Source of the DNA: Nepenthes gracilis
Lineage: Eukaryota > Streptophyta > Magnoliopsida > Caryophyllales > Nepenthaceae
Length of the DNA: 64,000 nucleotides
Reading direction: 5' to 3'
NCBI GenBank assembly: GCA_033239525.1
Contig: BSYO01000002.1
Span: 16,278,626-16,342,625 of the forward strand
Positions 1-10,399 of this stretch are shown here, piece after piece. The notes beneath the pieces were generated by a model. It did not search any database. It was not told where the DNA came from and worked only from the letters and a program-made list of their open reading frames with translations. Both the position numbers and the translations under genes were made by a program. Position 1 is the stretch's first letter; each line of letters opens with the position of its first letter.

Positions 1-220
1 TGTTCTCATACTCACTTCTCGTTCTCTTTCGATGTTTTACGTATTTTCGTTGGGTATTTTGCGTCGATACCTACCGTGGATGTTAGAATCTTGAAACCCA
101 TGAGTATGGGCTAAGGAAAATGTAGTTGTTTGCTTGAATCGTGTCCGATTCGTCCAGGTGGGTTTGACCGAAACCCTAACCCACGAAAAATTGGGGATTT
201 CCCGTTTCGCGCCTGTGTAT

Positions 221-735
221 CATAAAATTGACCCCAAAATGTGAATCTCCACGTCCCAATGATGTATGTATATCGGCCGCGAGTTTGATTTTACATGTTT
301 CGACCCGTTTGCGGTGTCCGGGCCCTTTAAATCGGCCCTGACACTGTTCACCCGAGACCGAAGGTGGAAAATGCATATTGTCACCTTTATAAAATGTTGA
401 ATTGACCATAGAATATGAACCCCCGTGTTCCAATTGTGTGTATGTATCGACCGGATGCCGAATCCCGCAAGATTTGACCCGTTCATGTCATCCGGGAGCC
501 TTAAAAGTTCCCCGTTGTGGCTAATCCGAAAATGAATGGGAAGTTGCATACTTCCACTCTCGTGATAAGTTAAATCGAACCCAAATGTGAAATCTCGTGT
601 ACAAAGAGTGTGTACGAATCCACCGAACGTCCGATTTCCAAGTATCGAACCATGTACGGCGTCCGAGTGTTCAAAATGAGATCCGATCATGATCTTTCAA
701 AACGAAATGAGAAATGTAAAGTGATATACCCTCAA
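221..735 (+). repeat. Tandem repeat, about 173 bp x 3, inside LTR
   Basis: Three diverged units start near 227 (ATTGACCCC), 401 (ATTGACCAT) and 574 (ATCGAACCC), giving periods of 174 and 173 bp. Each runs through a GTGAATCTC-like stretch, a CCGA-type pyrimidine/purine patch and a GTCCGGG-like block. The downstream LTR of the same element keeps two clear units plus a remnant, so copy number differs between the paired LTRs. Confidence 0.75.
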
Positions 736-1404
736 AATCGTTGTGAAAGTAACATTTAACTGATTAAACGTAAATGTAAGCCCCGAATGTGAATCCGTGT
801 ACTGGAGGCAAGGGAATGGGTCTTTGAGGTTTCAAAGTGACTTGTGATCGTCTGAGATATAAAATCTAATCTCTGTTATGAACTTGGAATGATTTGTTGT
901 GAAAAAGGGAATTGAGTCCCATTGGATATTGAGAATCGTGACGTGAATGTAAGGGAGTCCACATTGTGCTTGTGATGATATAATCTCCTGGATGGAGATG
1001 TGTGTGATGAGATGATCTCCCGGTTGGAGATCTTGTGATGGGAATGAGATTTCTCGAGATGTAATTGTGTGTGTGGCAAATGTGGGTTTCCCTCTCCAAG
1101 TGTTGAACTTAATCTTGAAACTAGGACCCTGAGTCGTATGGGTAGTATTCTTTAGTATACCATGTCCATCGTGGTGTGAACCCGAGGAATACTTCGCCAC
1201 GTATTTCGGGCGCTCGTGGGAGTGGGTGATGTATGTGGTACGCTTTAGGAAACTACTGTGGAAGAACGACGATTGCCCTGGTCCCCGGGGGTGTGGGGCG
1301 TGTCGATCGACGCTACATATTGAGATGTAGTCGTCTTGGTGATTGTTGCATGGATGCAACCGAGGGTCGTGTGCTACCGACCTAAAATAGTAGTCGTGGC
1401 TTTA

Positions 1405-1425
1405 GAATGTCTAGCGAACACATTC
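1405..1425 (+). other. Leader stem-loop (variant GAATGT/ACATTC)
   Basis: GAATGT pairs with ACATTC around a 9-nt loop, in the flanking context GGCTTTA...CTGTCCTCG. It occupies the same place as stem-loops of different sequence in the other LTRs, so pairing rather than sequence is kept. Confidence 0.55.
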
Positions 1426-1751
1426 CTGTCCTCGTTCTCTCACATCGTTGGTTAGTACGGTCTACTAGCCGGGGTCCGCAAAGATGATGTAATAATGAAA
1501 ATGAATAACGCTCAAGATATGAACCGCGAGAACTGTGTGAAACCAGCGATTCAAGATGTAGTCGTGTGAACTGTGGGAAGCTAGTGATTCCAAATGATGA
1601 CCAATCAGTGTAACCGTGTGAACCGTGAGAATCAAGTGATTCCAGTTGTTTCCTGTTCCCTCTCCTGTTTCTTGATTATGGAGAGTATGTGTTTCCTTCC
1701 CCTGTTTCAGTTCTTGTACATGCATTGGAAAATTGTTTATGATTACATTTG

Positions 1752-1800
1752 CTGAGCTGTTAGCTCACTCTTGCAGTTGTTGTTTTTCCTTTCAGATGAG
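1752..1800 (+). promoter_or_regulatory. Hairpin plus splice-acceptor-like site in LTR leader
   Basis: GAGCT-gtt-AGCTC forms a short hairpin and its 3' arm runs into CTCAC (branch-point-like). A pyrimidine-rich tract and CAG|ATGAG follow, with AG at 1794-1795. The same order recurs in most LTRs in the window. Acceptor function is inferred. Confidence 0.5.
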
Positions 1801-2323
1801 AACACTTAGCTGACGCCGGATAGATAGAGCAAGGAGAGAGGCTTGCTTGATGAGATTGGCTGGACAGTGAGTGCGCGAAAGCTCTGGACTTAGAGTTGGA
1901 TCGGATTACGGACAGCCACTCGGGGTTGAGCGTGGCTCGTTATAGTTATTATTTTATGGTTTTGTTATGTTTTCGCATTTATGATTATTTAGTATGCTTC
2001 CGCGTCTGTATTGATGTTTGGAGTTTTGTTTCATTTAGATGGCATCTCTCTAGATCTAGTATAGTAGCTAGGAGTACTGTATTGGAGCCATGATGATATG
2101 GCAGATTGTGATCCTGTGTGACGTGTTGTAGGCTTTGTGTGTAAGCCTTTTGATAGATGTTTGCTTGTACAGGATGATATTTAACAGGTTGTATTTCGAT
2201 TTTCGTTCGGTTGCAGAAGAAACTCTGCTGGATTTTCTGTAGAGTCCATAGTTTAATTATAGGCTTAGGGCTGTGTTGCCATTGACGGAGGTTATTCGAT
2301 GGAGAATAATCCGGTCCGTCACA

Positions 2324-4420
2324 GGTAGTCTCGCCCTCTTCGTCCGATTTCTCTCTACGACCGGATGTTCTCCCGATTGTTTCTTCTCCCTCGCCTTCTG
2401 AGGGCGGTTTCATCCCATCTAGACGCTTGAAAGTACCAGATGCAGACATGTCTTCCTGGTCTGACATAGTCCAAAACGCCGGTAAGTTTTCCTTCCTTGT
2501 TCTGAAATTCTTTCCTCACAGAGTGTGGATGGCAAAATTGCTTGTATCTCTCCTCCTCCCGAAGTGATCGAATAAAGTAAGGAAGTTTGGAAGACTACGT
2601 TACTTGGGTATTTCTTTGGCAAAGCCTTGCACTTCAAATCTGTTGTCCACATTACACAACGGGCTTGGCAGCGTTTTGACACCTGCCATATTGCTGAAAG
2701 TGCAAATGGGTTCTTTCTTTTTTGGTTCTCTTCTGATGTAAACTTAGAAGCAGTTTTGGCCAGAGGCCCGTGGACATTTAGAGGTAAATTCTTATTTCTC
2801 AAACGTTGGCTACCGGGTATGCCATTGGCTCAAGATAATTTCAATTCCCTCCCAGTTTGGATAAAATTACAGAATGTCCCTGCCGAACACTGGACCACTC
2901 TGGGGCTCAGTTGAATCAACAGCGCGGTGGGTAAACCCATTCAACTTGATGCCTTCACGGCTAAGATGGACCCTTTGCATTATGCTCAGGTTTGTGTTGA
3001 AGTCAAGCATGATGCGGTTCTCCCCTCTAAAATATTCTTAAGTAACTGTTATACAATTGAGGAGAAGTGATTTGTTGAAGTTGAGGTTGAATCACCTAGT
3101 AAACAGGTGAGGAGAGGACATAACTCTGCCCTGTGTCACTCTCAGTCAGTATCTCGCCCCATGGGTAGAAACTTGGAGTCCAGAGGGACTCCTGTCACTC
3201 CTTTCACGGACAAGTTGATTGAAGTTCAGTAGAATGGACTAGGAAATGCTTCTGATTTGGGCCAACCTGATGCAATTATGCGTTCTGAGGTTCCGGATGA
3301 GTTGGTGCCCGGTTTGGACCAGCCTGAGTTGGGCTCAACTACAGATGGGGTTTGTATTGAGGCCACTGTATGTAGAGTGGACCTGGCTCCAAATGTGAAT
3401 GTGGTGCGGTTTGATTCTGAAGTCTTGTCTGCCGATGCTCCCAGTAGTGCTTCTCACTGTTGGCAGATGGCTCCCTGCGGTGAATTTTCCCATCTGGTTG
3501 TGAACTGCAGCTCCAAGCTAGCCCCAGTGGATGCTGAGGAGGTCCCAGTGGTTGCTGGCCCCAAGATGGCTCCTTGCCCTATTGGCAATGACAAAGTTGA
3601 GGAGGAAAATGCTCCTCTGGTCAATATGCCTAGGATCAACCAGGATCATAGGCCTCCTGGGATGTTTCCAGTCCCACGTGTCATCTAAGATCCAACCTCA
3701 TTTGTGCTGTCAAAGAACCTTCAGTTGGATGATAGGCCTCTTGCTGATGCAGAGTCAATCGAATCTCTTGCTACGGTTTCTTCTCCCAACCCACACGCAG
3801 CCCCTGCTGATCAAGCTGGAAAAGCTCCTGGCACTACTCAGCTTGCTCTCGTCTTCTAGCAAGCAAGGCAACCGTCTTCGTTTGCTGAGGTGTTGAGACG
3901 TCGTCTGGGTGCTACTGCTGAGGGATTTACGGGTGCTATTGTAGACCAAGTGGAAGCTCTTAGACCAAAGGCAGCTACTAATATGATGGAGCCGCTTTCT
4001 CCAGCTTGTGCTGTGGTAGCCTTGGATGCTGTCCCCCGGAGCTTGCCAACATAATCGGTGTTTGAAGAGACCCTGCTGTTGATTCTTCCCACAGCCTTCA
4101 TGATGCCCAGTTTATCCATCATGATTTGGCTCCTGCTTTAGAAGTTGATCTTGATCTAACACCCAACTCTATCTCACGTCTCTCAAGTAAATATTCCCTA
4201 GATACTTCCAGCAATGTGGGGCCTGATACTATTAGCCCCAGGGGCTCCTTGGCTGATGTTCATGTGGGCCGGACTCTGGACGCTTCTAGGGTGAAATATC
4301 ACAGCGCCAAAGATGTGATTGCCATGCAATTTGGACCATGGAAGCCAGCAAAGTCCTGAAGACAAAGAAAGTCTGTGTCCAAAAACTCCAAGAGCTCCTC
4401 CAGCACATAGGCATTATGCC
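2324..4420 (+). mobile_element. LINE A, 5' part (ORF1-only L1-clade LINE)
   Basis: The sequence matches LINE C (16241 onward) from its AGGTAGTC stretch through ORF1 and up to the motif CAGCACATA. It is 5'-truncated compared with LINE C and abuts the LTR end at 2323. No target duplication is evident. At 4409-4420 the 12-bp target duplication AGGCATTATGCC marks the insertion of LINE B; LINE A resumes at 12761. Without LINE B the copy runs straight from ORF1 into the 3' region and has no endonuclease or reverse transcriptase, as in LINE C. Confidence 0.7.
2430..4358 (+). pseudogene. LINE A ORF1 remnant (DUF4283-type RNA-binding protein)
   Basis: The reading frame is broken into pieces. The piece near 2627-2914 has the DUF4283 core in L1 ORF1 style: HFKSVVHITQRAWQRF, ESANGFFLFWFSS, LARGPWTFRGKFLFLKRW, then LPVWIKLQNVPAEHWTTLG ending in a stop. 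Later pieces (3257-3688, 4126-4359) match the Pro/Ser-rich tail of the LINE C ORF1, for example ALEVDLDLTPNSISRLSSKY. In L1-type LINEs this protein binds the element RNA and forms the RNP. Multiple stops and frameshifts make it a pseudogene. Similarity to LINE C supports the call more than the broken ORF itself. Confidence 0.7.
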
Positions 4421-4503
4421 GATTGTAAAAACTGGGAAATTCTGCCTGTACTGTTCATCTTCTTCCCGAATTTGAATTTCTGCCTCCCCGCCTCTACCCT
4501 ATC

Positions 4504-6591
4504 ATGCCGGCGCCTATGGCGCCGGTCAATCCCTCTCCTTCTCCATGTCCGAATCCCTTGAACCTCCTCTCCCCCGCTCCCAATCTCCCCTTTTCCAAAG
4601 CCCCTACATCTCCCATTTTCTCCCGACCTGCCACGCCCTGGCCGCTCGGCCCTCAACCCCAATCCAGTTCTTCCCATCCCAAATCCACTTCAACCGGCCC
4701 TGTTTCTCCTTCTGTGTCCGGCGTATCTTGCCGTCGTAGCCTGCTCCGACGCTCCTCCTCTTCCCCGTCGGTGGCTTCCCCGTTGTTCGCTGTGCTCCCC
4801 TCTCCCCCCATCTCTTCCCTAACCCTTCCCCCCGATTCCCATCCATCGTTCAACCTCCCTGCCCCTCTCCCTCCTTCGTCCCCATCCTCTGCCTCCTACT
4901 GCCCTGCTGTGGTCCCGAGCGTTTCGCTCGGGTCGCACACTCGATCAGCCCCTCGTATTCCGTCCGACTCATCCCCCTTGCCCCAACCTCTCCCGTTGGC
5001 TTCCCCTGCCGGCGTCTCCTTTGGTGATCCTGCTGTATCCCTTCTCAATCCATGCTCTGTTGGGCCTCTATCGTGCTCTGCCGTTTCACCTTCGGGATTG
5101 GGGATTCGGCATGGATCCCTGGAGGAGGTGGCTTGCCCCGCTGGCTCTCCTGTAGAAGTTCCTGGTTCCAGTGATTCAACCGGTTTGCTCTCAGCGCAAT
5201 GTCCAGCTGGTGTGGGCGGTGGTTCCATCTCGACTGTTGACTCTTGCCCCTCCATTGCTCGTGGCTCCAGCCCGCCGGGTGTCTCTTGGGCGTCAATTGT
5301 TGAGAAAAGGGCTATTGGAGGTAAGTGTCCTCTTAAATTCTACCCTCCTAATTCGTCCGATTTGGAAAATACCATATTATCCCCCCCTCCTGAAGTTTTA
5401 CAACAGGGGGCGGACTTGTGGGGCACTACCCTTGTTGGTTATTTTGTTGATGACCCTGTCCACTTTAATATTGTCAGTTATATCACCAAGAAAATCTGGA
5501 AGCGTTTCGAGCTACAACATGTGGCTGGGAACGATTCGGGGTTTTTTTTCTTTCGCTTCTCCTCAATAGCTATGCTTGATAAATGCCTGGCTAATGGCCC
5601 ATGGATGATTGCTGGACATCCATTCTTTCTTAAAAAATGGTGGCCCGGAATGATCTTATCCCGAGAGGATCACAAATCATTCCCTACCTGGATCACCTTG
5701 TCGGGGATCCCGGTTGAATACTGGACCCCTTTGGGATTAAGCTGGATCGCGAGTGCGGTTGGAAAACCACTTTTTCTAGACCCCGTCACTGAAAAACTTG
5801 AACGTTTGGGTTTTGCAAGGGTTTGTGTTGAGATGGGGGTCAATGCCCCTCGTCCGGTAGCTCTTAAAGTTCAGGCTAGAGGCTGCGTCGATCACCCGGC
5901 TGATCATCTTTGTGAAATCAAAATTGAGTACCAGGTTAGGCCGGTTAGGAGGACCGTCCCGGAAAAGAATAAGAACAAGAGTCACCCGTCTCAAAATTCC
6001 TGGGTTCCTAAGAAGGTGGTCCCTTCCCGGGATCCTATTCCCTCCCCTGGGTCCTCTAAAATGTCACCCCGCTCAAAATCTCCGCCAGTGGCGGAGCCCT
6101 TTCCCATTGTGTCTGATCATAAGGCCATTTCAACTTTTAACTCTTTCATGGCCTTACAGGAGGGGGTTCATGAACCTCCGCCCAGTCTTGCTGGCTCTGA
6201 CCCTTCTTCGGTGCACGTAGTGGACCAGGCCGATCCCACTCGGCATCATGGCCCCGCCGCCATTGTCCCTCCTAGTCGGCTCCCTGACTCGTCTACCCCT
6301 CCCGGTTCAGTGAGTCCCTCACGCTGTCCGGTGCATCCCAGTACCTCAAAAATGAGGATTGAAAAGTACTCCTCCGAACCAGGCCTGTCTGGTCCTAGTA
6401 ACAACCATCCACCTATCGCATCAGTTGCTCCGCCGGCCACCATGCTTGGTGATCCACCTTCTAGATCCCCTGGTAGTCTGAATAGTGGTAGTCCCTCTCC
6501 CAAAAATGGGGAGCGCCCCTCCTCTCGGAGTAATAAAAAATCTCGGAGGATTAAAAATCATCCCCCACCTTCTCCCTCTACTCTTGACTAG
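4504..6591 (+). CDS. LINE ORF1 protein, DUF4283 domain
   Basis: This is an open frame of 695 codons from ATG at 4504 to TAG at 6589-6591, the only long intact ORF in the window. Residues 1-270 are extremely Pro/Ser-rich and probably disordered. About 280-460 is the DUF4283 core: SPPPEVLQQGADLWGTTLVG, KIWKRFELQHVAG, SGFFFFRFSS, LANGPWMIAGHPFFLKKWWPG, FPTWITLSGIPVEYWTPLG and GKPLFLDPVTEKLERLGFAR. The tail is Ser/Pro-rich and ends with basic RSNKKSRRIKN. No CCHC zinc knuckle is visible, although many plant L1 ORF1 proteins have one. By family it binds element RNA. ORF2 follows immediately in another frame. The start is the first ATG after the 5' UTR; the domain call is firm. Confidence 0.88.
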   Translation: MPAPMAPVNPSPSPCPNPLNLLSPAPNLPFSKAPTSPIFSRPATPWPLGPQPQSSSSHPKSTSTGPVSPSVSGVSCRRSLLRRSSSSPSVASPLFAVLPSPPISSLTLPPDSHPSFNLPAPLPPSSPSSASYCPAVVPSVSLGSHTRSAPRIPSDSSPLPQPLPLASPAGVSFGDPAVSLLNPCSVGPLSCSAVSPSGLGIRHGSLEEVACPAGSPVEVPGSSDSTGLLSAQCPAGVGGGSISTVDSCPSIARGSSPPGVSWASIVEKRAIGGKCPLKFYPPNSSDLENTILSPPPEVLQQGADLWGTTLVGYFVDDPVHFNIVSYITKKIWKRFELQHVAGNDSGFFFFRFSSIAMLDKCLANGPWMIAGHPFFLKKWWPGMILSREDHKSFPTWITLSGIPVEYWTPLGLSWIASAVGKPLFLDPVTEKLERLGFARVCVEMGVNAPRPVALKVQARGCVDHPADHLCEIKIEYQVRPVRRTVPEKNKNKSHPSQNSWVPKKVVPSRDPIPSPGSSKMSPRSKSPPVAEPFPIVSDHKAISTFNSFMALQEGVHEPPPSLAGSDPSSVHVVDQADPTRHHGPAAIVPPSRLPDSSTPPGSVSPSRCPVHPSTSKMRIEKYSSEPGLSGPSNNHPPIASVAPPATMLGDPPSRSPGSLNSGSPSPKNGERPSSRSNKKSRRIKNHPPPSPSTLD

Positions 6592-9500
6592 CATTGCCTG
6601 TTGGAATGTGAGGGGCCTAAATGGGTTGGTAAAAGCCCATGAAGTCTCCAACCTCATTAGCACCCATAGGTGTAGCATTGCTGGATTGGTGGAAACCAAG
6701 GTTAGGGAAAGAAACTCTTTGACTATTTCCACCAGGATTAGACCTAATTGGACTTGGGTCATGAATTACTCTGCCTCCTCGAATGGTCGGATTTGGGTGG
6801 GCTGGGATCCCACTCTGGTTTCGTGCAACGTCCTCGCCTCGGAGGAACAGGTCATTCATCTTGAAGTCCTTTTCCTCGAGGAGAATACCCGATGCCTGAT
6901 ATCTTTTATCTATGGTGCTAACTCTGAAATCTCTCGTAGATTCCTTTGGGATAGCCTTCGGATGATGTCTAAATATCCTGGCAACCTCCCGTGGGCTGCC
7001 CTTGGGGACTTCAACGCTATCAGATCCCATACTGAGGCCTTGGGTGGTATCTGGCACAACAAAAGCTCGCTTGAGCTGGATCACTGCCTTAGAGACCGTG
7101 ATCTTGATGACGTTGCCATGAAGGTATGCACTATACTGGAGCGATGGCCGCGACTCTTCCCTTCGCATTTTCAGAAAGCTGGATCGTGTGGTCGCGAATG
7201 GGCATTGGTTCGATAATTTCAGACGGGCTAAGGCCCTTTTTCCCCCTGCTAGACTGTCTGATCATTCGCCTTGTATCCTTCTCACCTCTGGGTTATCCCC
7301 CAGAAAAGGTGGGATGTTCCGGTTCAACAATTTCCTCACAAAATCCCCTAATTTTCACTCTTTGGTTGCAGATGCTTGGTCGGATGTAACCAATGGTTAT
7401 CCGATGTTCAGGCTTGTAGCTCGCCTCAAGCTGGTGGAAAAGGCTCTGAAAGAGCTTAATGTCCATGAAGGTGATGTCCATGAGGAGGTTGTTCGCCTGA
7501 GGATAAAGCTTGAGGAGATCCAGGGTCAAAACCCTCCTAACTTTGTGTGCCATCTCGAAGAACGCAGATGCAAGGATGCTTACCATAATGCGCTGGCCAA
7601 GGAAGCCGACCTTACTAAGCAAAAAGCTAAAATAAGGTGGCTCAAGGATGGTGATCAATGTAATAATTTCTTTTTTAAGACTGTTAATGGGAACAATAAT
7701 AAGAATCGGATCATCTCGCTCCTTGATCATGATGGGACTCCTACCAATGGTATTGAAAATGTCCAAAAGCTAATTGTGGACCACTTTAGCATGGCTCTTG
7801 GGACTGGGCCTTTACGGTTACGGTTTAACGCGGATCGCCTACGCCCTTACATCATCCACTCTGTGCCTGAATCACTCATGGACCTTCTTGCCGGCCCTGT
7901 AAGTGATAATGAGATCCGCAAGACTATCTTCTCCATTGGTGATTATAGAGCTCCAGGCCCTGATGGGTTCAGTGCCCATTTCTTTAAAGAAGCGTGGGAT
8001 ATCGTGGGTTCAAATACATTTGTGAGGCCATCCGTGACTTTTTCGATCATGGTTTGCTCCTCAAACAAGTGAACTCTACGATCATTAGCCTGATCCCCAA
8101 GGTTCAGTCTCCTCGGCTGGTCTCTGACTACCGCCCCATTTTCTGCTGTAATGTCATCTATAAAGTCATCTCGAAGATCATTGCCAATCGGTTAAAGATG
8201 ACGTTACCTTATTTGGTTGATAAATGCCAGACGGCTTTTGTGGCGGGTCGCCAAATCAGTGACAATATTCTCCTGGCCCAAGAACTCCTCCACAAGTACC
8301 ATCTGGGTCACGGCCCCCCTCGATGTACTTTGAAAATTGACCTAATGAAAGCCTATGATTCTGTCCATTGGGATTTCATTCTATCTGTTCTGACCATCAT
8401 GAATTTCCCGCCCAAAATGATAAATTGGATCAGGCAATGTATTACCACCCCCTCGTACTCGGTAAATATTAATGGGAAAGCGGCTGGCTTCTTCAAAGGG
8501 GGTAAGGGTCTTCGCCAAGGCGATCCGATCTCTCCTTACCTTTTTGTGCTGGCTATGGAGGTGCTGAATGGTATCATTGACCTTAAGGCGCGCAGGAACA
8601 AAAATTTCACATTTCATTGGAAGTGCGATGTGACCCAGACTGTCATGCTGGCCTTTGCTGATGACCTCCTCCTATTATCTCATGCTGACGTGAGCTCCAT
8701 CCGTATTCTCAAGGATTGCCTCGAGGAATTCCATTGGCTGTCTGGTTTGTTGGCAAACATAAATAAGAGTGAGACCTTCCTTTGCTCTAATGACCCTGCT
8801 CTGATTCAGAATATTGTTGATGTTTTGGGCTTCAAATTGGGTTCTCTCCCCATCAGATACCTTGGCGTCCCTCTGATTTCCACCAGATTGTCAATCCGTG
8901 ATTGCACGACCCTTACTGAGAAAATTACCCAACGCATTAAATCTTGGAAGAATAGGTGGCTCTCATTTGGTGGTCGCTTACAATTGGTGGCCTCGATTCT
9001 CTCATCTGTCCACCTTTACTGGACTTCGATCTTCATCCTCCCCAAATCCATCCTTAATCAGATCGACCGCATCTTGAGGCGATTCCTTTGGAATGGATCT
9101 TCGGAAGGTAAGGTAAATGCAAAAGTGGCATGGGCGGATATTTGCTACCCTAAGTGTGAAGGTGGCTTGGGTCTCAAGAATTTGCAAGCTCAAAATAAAG
9201 CCCTCATCTGTAAGCTCCTCTGGCGCATCCTGTTTAAAGATCCTGACTCGGCTTGGTCTTCTTGGGTCCACAAAACTAGGATCAAGGACCGGTGTATCTG
9301 GACTCTCAAAGTCCCTGAATCTGCTCCCTGGAGCTGGAAGAAAATTATGAAGCTCCGTTCTGTCATGTGCGCTCATACTTCCAAGATCATTGGTGATGGC
9401 ATGGATACTTTTGTCTGGCATGACCACTGGCATCCTCAAGGCCCCCTTAGTGGGTTTTTGTGACCGCATTAAACTGTCACTGGATTATCTGGGGACGCCA

Positions 9501-10200
9501 AGGTTTCTCAGATTATCAGAGATGGCCATTGGGATTGGCCTAACCCTTATGATCAGGAGGGCTCTAGCATTGCCGAAAACATGCCCCATTATCTACCCAA
9601 TGCCGAGCGAAATGACTCCCCTGAGATGGCTTGGATGCCATAATGGTATTTTCTCGACTAAGTCTGCCTACCTCCTTTTTCACCCCCCCAATCTGAAGCT
9701 CAGTTGGACCAATGTAGTTTGGGGTCCTTTCCATATCCCTGCCCATGCTTTTACCCTCTGGTTGGCAATCAAAGGAAGGCTTAATACTGCCGACCGTGTT
9801 CGCGGTGTCCCTAATCTATCTCTTACTTGCTCCCTGTGTGATTCGGATGCTGAAAATCACAACCATCTTTTCTTCTCCTACCCGTTTTCTAATTCCGTTT
9901 GGACCACCATCCAACGGAATGCCGGTATTCATTGGCCTTACCAAAACTGGCCACAAAATGTCAGCTGGGCTGCCCTCATTTGGAAAGGAAAAAATCTTTC
10001 TGCTTTGTCTAAACGTTTCTCTCTGGCGGCTACTGTCTATTATATTTGGAGAGAACGAAACAACCGTATCTTTGAGAAATCTTTGCCTCAAAACATCTCC
10101 CACATTTGTTCTCAAATCTCAAACACTGTACGGGATAAGTTGATGGCCTCGTTGCCTCGTGCTGGTCACCCTAACCGGTCGTTGGCTAGGCGGTGGAAAG
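6592..10200 (+). pseudogene. LINE ORF2: endonuclease, reverse transcriptase, zf-RVT (frameshifted)
   Basis: The APE-type endonuclease starts with ACWNVRGLNG, has catalytic Glu in LVETKV, ALGDFNAI, and SDHSP near 7258-7272. The reverse transcriptase has DYRPIFCCN, QTAFVAGRQISDNILLAQE, KIDLMKAYDSVHWDF, GLRQGDPISPYLF and the catalytic FADD at 8654-8665. A zf-RVT zinc finger (LTCSLCDSDAENHNHLF) follows at about 9810-9870. In the family this enzyme nicks the target and copies the RNA by target-primed reverse transcription. Reading shifts frame near 7115, 7138, 8012, 9455, about 9500 and about 9640, so it is dead. No ATG lies at the expected start next to the ORF1 stop, so the start is uncertain. 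No RNase H is seen. Confidence 0.9.
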
Positions 10201-10207
10201 AAAAGAA

Positions 10208-10395
10208 ATCTTTTCTTTATGTTGTTTTGTTTTTTTTTTTGTTTGGTTGTTTGGTTTCTTCTTCCCCTCCTCGGTGTGGCTGTTTTTATCTGTTTTTTTT
10301 TAAAAAAAAAAAACTTTTGATTCCCAGAGCTCTCCCAAAAAAAAGAAAAAAGAAAAAGAAAAAAAAAAGGAAGATGAAAAAAAAAAAAAAAACTC
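10208..10395 (+). repeat. Poly(T)/poly(A) low-complexity block after ORF2
   Basis: Long T runs and then A/G-rich runs follow the ORF2 end, including an inverted T(8)A(12) junction near 10296-10314. A similar T/G-rich stretch occupies the equivalent place in the minus-strand LINE at 60130-60240, so this is part of the LINE family structure rather than a separate insertion. Confidence 0.6.
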
Positions 10396-10399
10396 TTTG

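Larger units (their letters stand above)
1..2323 (+). mobile_element. 5' LTR (partial) of a plus-strand Gypsy-like element
   Basis: The sequence aligns by eye with the downstream LTR from about 21079 to 24117: the same start (TCATACTCACT), the AAACCCTAACCC stretch, the 173-bp repeats, the GAGCT...AGCTC block with CAG|ATGAG, and the end GGTCCGTCACA. The window begins about 540 bp inside the LTR, so the TG terminus and promoter are missing. It ends at CACA (2323), directly against LINE A. No primer binding site follows, so that boundary is damaged. The two LTRs are quite diverged, which indicates an old insertion. The ORFs on the minus strand here are unsupported shadows. Confidence 0.75.

Noticed and set aside
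166..185. Telomere-like AAACCCTAACCC
   Set aside because: Fewer than two units, and the same words occur at the same LTR position near 21245, so it is LTR sequence and not an interstitial telomere.
176..1725. Several minus-strand ORFs of 67-175 codons in the first LTR
   Set aside because: They lie antisense in a non-coding LTR, have no recognisable motif and are not kept in the related LTR.
4414..6503. Antisense ORFs opposite LINE ORF1
   Set aside because: They mirror the biased composition of the Pro/Ser-rich ORF1 and have no independent support.
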